Source: Planctomycetota bacterium
Lineage (GTDB): Bacteria > Planctomycetota > UBA1135 > GCA-002686595
Assembly (NCBI GenBank): GCA_029259675.1
Contig: JAJDES010000546.1
Coordinates: 1-20,007 of the forward strand
Direction: 5' to 3'
Length of the DNA: 20,007 nucleotides
Made by a program: the position numbers and the translations under genes. Numbering within the stretch: the first letter of the stretch is position 1; every line of letters starts with the position of its first letter. The notes beneath the pieces are model-generated. The model worked only from the letters and a program-made list of their open reading frames with translations. It had not been told where the DNA came from and ran no database searches. Positions 15,099 to 20,007 of this stretch are shown in pieces.

Positions 15099-16744
15099 TG
15101 GGGCCCGACTCCGAGCTTGAAACCGGCCCCGGCGCCGGCACAGGATTCGGTGCGAAGGACGCGGAAATGATTGGGACGAGACAGGCGGTCGCGGAAGCCG
15201 GTGCGCGCTCCAAGCCCGAAATCTTGGCTTGGATCGTCACGATCTGCTTGGCCCTGGCCGCAATCAGTGTCGTCCTGGCCAGCACCAGCTGGCGCATGCA
15301 ACTCGACACGCCGTTGCTGCACTACATGGGCTTCATGCTCGACCAAGGAGCCGTGCCCTACCGCGACATCTACGTCACGAGTTTCCCGGGCGCGATGCTG
15401 TTTCACCTCGGCATCCTCAAGCTCGGCGGGCACGGCGACGGACCCTTCGTCATCGTCAACCTGCTGTGGCTGGGGCTGACCCTGGTTCTCACTTGGAACA
15501 TTCTGGCCCGCTTCGGCGTGCGCGCGGCGGTTGCCGGTTGTGCCTTATTTGCGTTGGCGTATTTACACGATGGACCGACCATCGTGCTGCAGCGCGACTT
15601 CGCCCTGATTCCCTTCCTGGCGGCGGCGCTTTGCATTCAGCTCTCAAACCGCGGTCGCCTGCCCGCGCGCGCCTTCTGTATGGGCCTGTGCGTGGCCCTG
15701 GCCATGAGCATCAAGCCCCATGCCGGAATCGGCTTGCCGCTGCTGCTTTGGGCCGAGTGGCGCCGGCGCAGCGAAGCGGGGCAAGCGGGAGCCAACTTCA
15801 CAGAATGGCGCAGCTTAGTCCTGTGGGCCGGATTGGGTTTGGCCCTGCCCCTGGGAGCCATCGGCGTTTGGCTCGCCGCTACGGGAGGCCTCAAACCATT
15901 CCTTGAAATCGCGCGCGAATACCTGCCCTTGCACGTTTCCCTATCGCGCACCCATCAACAACTCGACGGCGATCGCAGGCTGCTGTACATCGCCTACAAC
16001 ACGAGCCTCTTCGGCCGCACGCCCGGTTGGTTGATCGCCACCGCCGTCGGGGCCTTCGCCGCCTTCAGCGCCGGCGCATTGGACCGCTCGCGCCGCAGGT
16101 TGGTGGCAACATTGGGCGGCCTGGCGTTTCTTTATTGCGTCTACGTCGTCTTGGCCGGTCAGTTTTGGAACTACCACTGGATGCCGTTCAAGTATTTCAG
16201 CTGTCTGCTGGGCGCGCTTTGCTTGATGCCGCTTGAAGGGCTCCCAAAAGCCGCGTTCGCGCGCACCATGCCCCCCGCCGCGGCAGTCCTTTCCATCATT
16301 GCGGTCTTGCCCTTTGCGCCCGAGTACGTCGCGCGCCTGCAGGGCTTGCCCTTGCCTGCGCCAGACGGAGGTCGCGTGGACGCCATCGCGACGTACCTTG
16401 AAGAGCACTTGGAACCCGGCGATACCGTGCAACCCTTCGATTGGGCCTCGGGCGGCGTGCACGCAATGTTGCAGGCCAAAGCGACGATCGCCACGCCCTT
16501 CATCAGCGACTACCACTTCTACCACCACGTCGAGTCGGACTACATCAAGGAACTGCGTCGGCGCTTCATACGGGACCTGACCCAAGCTCCGCCACGCTTC
16601 CTCGTCGACATCGCCATTCGTCCGATCCCCAAGGGCGAAGGCTGTTCAACGGACTTTCCCGAACTAACAGCCTTCATTCAAGAGAGCTACACAACGGTCC
16701 TGAACGGTCCAGGTTGGCGCGTGCTCGAACGCCAGCGCGATTGA
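15098..16744 (+). CDS. GT-C fold glycosyltransferase (GT39/ArnT-like)
   Basis: A 548-residue polytopic membrane protein. After a 40-residue Gly/Glu-rich cytoplasmic lead, the first membrane helix (ILAWIVTICLALAAISVVLA, 42-61) is followed by a loop with Asp70 and the motif QGAVPYRDIYVTSFPGAMLF (83-102). This is the typical 'GxxPYRDxxxxxPPG' pattern of dolichyl-/undecaprenyl-phosphate-sugar-dependent transferases. About ten more hydrophobic segments follow, then a soluble C-terminal domain from about residue 420. Such enzymes move a sugar from a polyprenyl-phosphate donor to lipid or protein on the outer face of the membrane; donor and acceptor cannot be read. The ATG at 15098 overlaps the upstream stop (TGATG, 15096-15100). 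The longer open frame back to 14930 lies inside the upstream gene and was rejected. Translational coupling suggests joint work with the spermidine-synthase-like membrane protein. Confidence 0.85.
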   Translation: MGPDSELETGPGAGTGFGAKDAEMIGTRQAVAEAGARSKPEILAWIVTICLALAAISVVLASTSWRMQLDTPLLHYMGFMLDQGAVPYRDIYVTSFPGAMLFHLGILKLGGHGDGPFVIVNLLWLGLTLVLTWNILARFGVRAAVAGCALFALAYLHDGPTIVLQRDFALIPFLAAALCIQLSNRGRLPARAFCMGLCVALAMSIKPHAGIGLPLLLWAEWRRRSEAGQAGANFTEWRSLVLWAGLGLALPLGAIGVWLAATGGLKPFLEIAREYLPLHVSLSRTHQQLDGDRRLLYIAYNTSLFGRTPGWLIATAVGAFAAFSAGALDRSRRRLVATLGGLAFLYCVYVVLAGQFWNYHWMPFKYFSCLLGALCLMPLEGLPKAAFARTMPPAAAVLSIIAVLPFAPEYVARLQGLPLPAPDGGRVDAIATYLEEHLEPGDTVQPFDWASGGVHAMLQAKATIATPFISDYHFYHHVESDYIKELRRRFIRDLTQAPPRFLVDIAIRPIPKGEGCSTDFPELTAFIQESYTTVLNGPGWRVLERQRD

Positions 16745-16811
16745 GTGACCGTCGCTCGCTCGCCGGAATGGGCACAGGCCGACAGGACTGCTTTTCCTTG
16801 CCTTTGCCCCG

Positions 16812-16857
16812 GTTCGTCATTGTCTAGGCGACTTGATTTTCGCGTCGGACAACGAAC
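16812..16857. terminator. Imperfect inverted repeat between convergent genes
   Basis: The right arm GTCGGACAACGAAC (16844-16857) pairs with GTTCGT (16812-16817), TGTC (16821-16824) and CGAC (16829-16832), giving 14 pairs with two bulges (cat, tagg) and an 11-base loop. It lies between the ends of the GT-C gene (16744) and the PilZ gene (16870). A 12-bp palindrome CGAAGGCCTTCG adjoins it at 16857-16868. Lacking a T tract, it is only a possible transcript end. Confidence 0.35.
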
Positions 16858-16869
16858 GAAGGCCTTCGA

Positions 16870-17592
16870 CTAAGCCAGCTCCAAGGTTTCCACGCGGCTT
16901 TGGATGTATTCCATCAGCGCCGCAAGTTGCAAGCCGCCGAGGTCCGCGGCCTCCAGTTCGAGGCCGTAATGAACGCAGCGGCCCAAGTAGGAACGGTGCC
17001 GAATGCGGGCCCAGGCGTGAACGCGGCGATCGGCGCCGGGCAGTTCAAAACAAACTTGCAGGCGCTCCACGTCAACAAACTCCTGTTCGAGTTCGGCGTC
17101 GAGTTGAACGAGCAAGCCCTTGGAGGAAAGGTTGAGCACTTGCCCGGTAATGGACATCAAACTCAAACGCGGGCGCAGATCGACGGCGATAGGATCCAAA
17201 TTCGCGGGTTCCACGCGCACCTGACGGCGGCGAGTATCGACCGGGTTCAAAAACGGGCCCAAGAACTCGGTTAGCTCGGCTGTCGAACAAAGCGCCAAGC
17301 GATAGACGCGCTCACCGGGTTGCTCAATGCGCTGTTCAACCACGGCGGTAGCGGCCAGCTGTATGTCCGCGTCCCTCGCACTCAATTCCAATCCAACTTC
17401 GCGCCCTACCGCCAACAACGGTGCGCGCGCCGATTCGAAGCGCAGACTCAATTGGCTCGCGCTCAAGCTGAGCAGTTGCCCCTCCACTGCCGGTTGCCCG
17501 ACTGCGTGGGAAGACTCCGAAATCCATTCCCGCGCGCACAACTTCGCCCGCAAAGCAAAGCGACCGGCCATTGGTTCAGTGTTGCTAGCCAT
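16870..17592 (-). CDS. PilZ-domain protein, probably tandem PilZ
   Basis: From the ATG at 17592 the product has 240 residues. Residues about 120-215 form a PilZ domain, the cyclic-di-GMP receptor fold. The RxxxR motif is in RRRQVR (121-126), the N/DxSxxG motif is NLSSKG (154-159), and the closing strand HYGLELE (208-214) is typical, so ligand binding is plausible. Residues about 8-105 show the same strand order (VEGQLLSLSASQLSLRF, then VGREVGLELSARD, then RVYRLAL) but lack both ligand motifs, suggesting a degenerate PilZ-like partner domain. No signal peptide or membrane segment is present, so it is cytoplasmic. The frame extends to a GTG at 17694, but that lead is Gly/Ser/His-rich and lacks domain character. 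No GGDEF or EAL protein is in the window, and the output controlled is unknown. Confidence 0.8.
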   Translation of the reverse strand: MASNTEPMAGRFALRAKLCAREWISESSHAVGQPAVEGQLLSLSASQLSLRFESARAPLLAVGREVGLELSARDADIQLAATAVVEQRIEQPGERVYRLALCSTAELTEFLGPFLNPVDTRRRQVRVEPANLDPIAVDLRPRLSLMSITGQVLNLSSKGLLVQLDAELEQEFVDVERLQVCFELPGADRRVHAWARIRHRSYLGRCVHYGLELEAADLGGLQLAALMEYIQSRVETLELA

Positions 17593-17757
17593 CGTTGCCC
17601 ATGGTCCGCGTAATGAATGCCCGTGTGAAGAATGTCCCCCTGAGGACAGTCCGCCTGTGAAAGTGCCCGCTGCCCAACTGGCATCAGGATCCACTTGACG
17701 CGGGTCGGAGGCCTAGGCTTTCCGCCCAAATTCCATCGGCGGTCCCATTTGGGGCAC

Positions 17758-17799
17758 AAAAAAACGCCCCCCCTGACCGCCAAGGGTCAAGGAGAGGCG
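17758..17799 (-). terminator. Intrinsic terminator of the duplicated-domain secreted protein gene
   Basis: Read on the minus strand, the arm at 17799-17785 pairs with the arm at 17778-17765: about 14 pairs including two G-T wobbles, one bulged base and a 6-base loop. Seven T follow (17764-17758). It begins 46 bases after the end of the gene at 17845 and has the full form of a rho-independent terminator. Confidence 0.85.
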
Positions 17800-17844
17800 C
17801 AGCGGGGAATGGGTTGTCCTATGCGGGTCTCGCTGCCGCTCGGC

Positions 17845-18642
17845 TTACCAGATCGGCTGCAGGTAGCCGTAAACGGTTGAGGGAGTGTGGCCGCCCTCCA
17901 ACCTTGTGCGGATGTCCAGTTGGGCGCCGGGCTCGAGACTGAAGCCCAGGGGCAGGCACAGGGTTCCGCCCGAGCGTGCGGGCTGAAGCTTGGCCGCTTG
18001 CTTACCGTTGATCGTAAGTTCGACCGATGCGTCGCGGCCGTGGTCCAAACTTGAAAGTCCGGTCAGGACGAGGCGCGCATTGGCCGGTACCGAGTAGGCT
18101 GCACCTTCGCGCAGAACGACCATTTGGCGCGCGCTGGGCATGCCGCCCAAGCGAATCTTGCGCGTGAGCTTGGCGTTGCCGATGTAGCCCAACAAAGTGC
18201 TGCCCGGTGCGAGCTCCTCCGAGTTTGCGCCGCCCAAGCTGACAATGGTTCCGGGACCGGCTGCGACACCGATCGGAAGCTCGGCCATGCCCGTTGCGAA
18301 GGGGCCGGCGGGATCCATGTCCACCAAACTCACGGGCTGCCCGTTGAAGCGCAATACGAAGGCCTGCTCTGGGCTGGTGCCATCGGACAGGATGCCGGTG
18401 GCCACAAAGATTCGACCCTGGGGCACCGTCAGGGTTTCCGTCGAAGGCATGCGCAGCATGGTGCGCGGAGCCGGAATGCCCTCGACAAAGAGTCGTCCGC
18501 GTTCGGCCTCACGGCTATTCGACTGGTCCAGAACCGATCTCGAAGCGGGCAGGTCGGAGCCGGAATCGACGGAGTTGATTGCCGAATGACCGGCGGGCGC
18601 GAGAGCAAACAGAGTCAATGCGAGAATGCGAGTTGCGAACAT
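17845..18642 (-). CDS. Secreted protein of two duplicated domains, unknown function
   Basis: The 265-residue product from the ATG at 18642 begins with a signal peptide (MFATRILALTLFALAPAGHS, cleavage near residue 21). After a Ser/Asp-rich spacer come two copies of one beta-rich domain. Copy 1 is at about 55-153 and copy 2 at about 166-260. Matching landmarks are GIPAPRTML / GMPSARQMV, TVPQGRIFVATGI / SVPANARLVLTGL, VLRFNGQPV / ELTINGKQA, PIGVAAGPG / PLGFSLEPG and LLGYI / VYGYL. No family is recognised and no catalytic motif is visible; a binding or structural role outside the cytoplasm is the cautious reading. A TTG at 18666 would add eight residues before the signal peptide and was rejected. 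It has its own strong terminator, so it is probably a single-gene unit. Confidence 0.75.
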   Translation of the reverse strand: MFATRILALTLFALAPAGHSAINSVDSGSDLPASRSVLDQSNSREAERGRLFVEGIPAPRTMLRMPSTETLTVPQGRIFVATGILSDGTSPEQAFVLRFNGQPVSLVDMDPAGPFATGMAELPIGVAAGPGTIVSLGGANSEELAPGSTLLGYIGNAKLTRKIRLGGMPSARQMVVLREGAAYSVPANARLVLTGLSSLDHGRDASVELTINGKQAAKLQPARSGGTLCLPLGFSLEPGAQLDIRTRLEGGHTPSTVYGYLQPIW

Positions 18643-18973
18643 GGTGGTGGTATGGCTGGGAGCCAATTGGAACTGGGTGGTCTAGCAGTTCAAAGTTACC
18701 CCACGAATGACGCCGATGCCGCGTTCACAAAATGATTCGCCGCCTGCGACCTAGGAAGCTTCAATCAATTTGGGTCATCGAAACCAGATGCTGGCTGCAG
18801 CGTGCTTTTTGGGGTCCTTGTGCGGGGCCGAGCGCATCCATTGGGAATAACTTTCCCACCTCCGATTGAGAGTGCACCCCCAACAGGCGCACCACAAAAA
18901 GAAACGGGCCTTGCACCGGACATCGTTGTCCAGCGCAAGGCCCGCTGAATGCGGAAGTGAGCTCTACCTCGCT
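18643..18973. other. Intergenic region with upstream gene's terminator
   Basis: These 331 bases between two minus-strand genes hold no supported gene. They contain the terminator of the FG-GAP/ASPIC gene (18896-18944) and should contain the promoter of the duplicated-domain gene. The best -35-like element found (TTGAAC on the minus strand near 18690) lacks a good -10, so no promoter is called. Confidence 0.5.
18896..18944 (-). terminator. Intrinsic terminator of the FG-GAP/ASPIC gene
   Basis: Read on the minus strand, CGGGCCTTGC (18944-18935) and GCAAGGCCCG (18914-18905) form a perfect 10-bp stem. The intervening part contains a further GGAC/GTCC pairing, and the stem is followed by TTTCTTTTT (18904-18896). 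It lies 29 bases after the stop at 18974. Confidence 0.9.
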
Positions 18974-20007
18974 CTACTTCAATTCGAAACTGGTGCGTTC
19001 GGAATCCATGGCGCGTTGACTGCGCAGTCGCACGCGGATGTCGATGCGCTCACCGGCCAGGGCCTGAATTTGAACTTGGCTCAGTGCGAACACAGTTTGC
19101 ACTTCGCCCACTTCGTCCGCGCCAATGGTTCCACTCTCGATGGCCGCTAAGCCGACAATCTGTCCGCCGGGGCGCAGCACTTCAAAGCTCATTTCATAGG
19201 AGCTGTCCGACCGTCCAAGATTGGCGATCTGCGCCGTGAGTTGCATGCCCTGGGCCGTGAGTCTCGGAGCCTTCAGTTTGCGCACAAGCACGCTGGCTTC
19301 GCGGAATTCCAAATGGCGCTCGGCGCGCACATCAACCCACTGTTGGACCGTGCCGGAGGGCCAAATCACGCGCAAGCGATCGACCCGCGGCGACTTGCCG
19401 AGCCCGAAGTGCACCATGCGACTGCCGCTGGAAATGTAGACCGGGTCGCCGAGAACGAAGCGCTTCAGGGTATCCCCCGCCACATCAGCTTCCACGCGCG
19501 CGCCGATGCCCTCCAAGTTGGAGCGCGTACCGCGCAGGCGCAGTTCAAGCCACTGGTTGTCCGCATCGCCCAAGCTTTGATTGTTGCGATAGAGACGGTT
19601 TTGGTCACCGTCCTCGATCACCGCGTCGAAGCCGTTGTCCGCCACATAGAAGTCGAGCCAACCGTCGAAGTCCACATCGGTCATGCCCACCCCGCGCGCG
19701 GCCCCGGCGTCGGCGATGCCGGAGAGCTCGGAGTCCAGACGCGTGAAGGTGCCGTCACCGTCGTTCATGAACAAGCTGTTGTGCGCGTCCTTTTCGTTGG
19801 TAATGAAAGGCGCGGCCGGCACAAAGCCGTTGACGACCAACAGGTCTTCCCAGCCGTCGTTGTCGAAATCGCCCCAGATCGTGCCCCAGCTGGTGATCAA
19901 GAGTTCACTGCCGGGATCCACGCCGTCGAGCACTTCCGCCTGCGCTGCAACCTCAGTGAAGCTACCGCCGTCGTTGCGCAAGAAAACGTTGTCACCCAGG
20001 TTGGAAA
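18974..20007 (-). CDS. FG-GAP/VCBS and ASPIC/UnbV-domain protein, 5' end beyond window
   Basis: The frame is open to the right edge, so only the C-terminal 344 codons are present. Reading inward from the edge it begins NLGDNVFLRNDGGSFTEV, a typical FG-GAP lead. Two Ca-binding-type repeats follow: WGDFDNDGWEDLLVVNG (about 19886-19833) and MTDVDFDGWLDFYVADNG (about 19684-19628), each preceded by an N-x-LF/Y-x-N-D-G segment. An ASPIC/UnbV domain spans about 19555-19298 (GIGARVE, then SGSRMVHFGLG and VIWPSGTVQQW). The last 100 residues look like an Ig-like beta sandwich (LTAQIANLGRSDSSYEM). Proteins of this type, the CRTAC1-like group, are secreted or surface-bound beta-propeller proteins common in Planctomycetota; the ligand is unknown. 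A strong intrinsic terminator follows the stop. Confidence 0.88.
   Translation of the reverse strand, partial: SNLGDNVFLRNDGGSFTEVAAQAEVLDGVDPGSELLITSWGTIWGDFDNDGWEDLLVVNGFVPAAPFITNEKDAHNSLFMNDGDGTFTRLDSELSGIADAGAARGVGMTDVDFDGWLDFYVADNGFDAVIEDGDQNRLYRNNQSLGDADNQWLELRLRGTRSNLEGIGARVEADVAGDTLKRFVLGDPVYISSGSRMVHFGLGKSPRVDRLRVIWPSGTVQQWVDVRAERHLEFREASVLVRKLKAPRLTAQGMQLTAQIANLGRSDSSYEMSFEVLRPGGQIVGLAAIESGTIGADEVGEVQTVFALSQVQIQALAGERIDIRVRLRSQRAMDSERTSFELK

Overview
The window looks like chromosomal DNA from a high-GC bacterium, most likely a member of the Planctomycetota. This is inferred from the mix of protein types: a secreted TPR/WD40 protein with a 'TPR end-of-group' segment, an FG-GAP/VCBS plus ASPIC/UnbV surface protein, a membrane-embedded spermidine-synthase-like protein, a GT-C glycosyltransferase and a BtpA-family protein. 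Shine-Dalgarno sequences are also weak or absent before most starts. No rRNA, tRNA, CRISPR array or intact mobile element was seen.

Layout: (1) 1-2242, an accessory-looking left edge with visibly lower GC (one sampled line is 50%, against 65% in the ParA gene). It holds the 3' remnant of an IS66-type transposase and, directly upstream in the same reading frame and separated only by one TAA codon plus a short junction, a secreted TPR/WD40 protein. (2) 2739-5827, a three-gene plus-strand cluster: a ParA/MinD-type ATPase, a protein with two helix-hairpin-helix-like segments joined by a long Pro/Ala-rich linker, and a helical protein of unknown family. This is the best candidate for an undescribed system: a ParA-type positioning ATPase with no recognisable ParB but two co-encoded unknown partners. 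(3) 5899-8534, minus strand: a short-chain dehydrogenase followed by a FadD-type long-chain acyl-CoA synthetase, plausibly a lipid-metabolism pair. (4) 8875-10899, plus strand: a secreted M16-like protein without the zinc-binding motif, preceded by a perfect 13-bp tandem repeat. (5) 11110-11994, minus strand: a BtpA/SgcQ-family TIM-barrel protein. (6) 12306-16744, plus strand: a large spermidine-synthase-like membrane protein translationally coupled (TGATG overlap) to a GT-C glycosyltransferase. (7) 16870-20007, minus strand: a PilZ protein with an apparent degenerate second PilZ unit, a secreted protein made of two copies of one domain, and the 3' part of an FG-GAP/ASPIC protein. The last two each end at a convincing intrinsic terminator.

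Most units look independently transcribed. The two tight units are the parA cluster and the spermidine-synthase-like/GT-C pair. Functions for the enzymes come from motif recognition by eye; no database search was possible.
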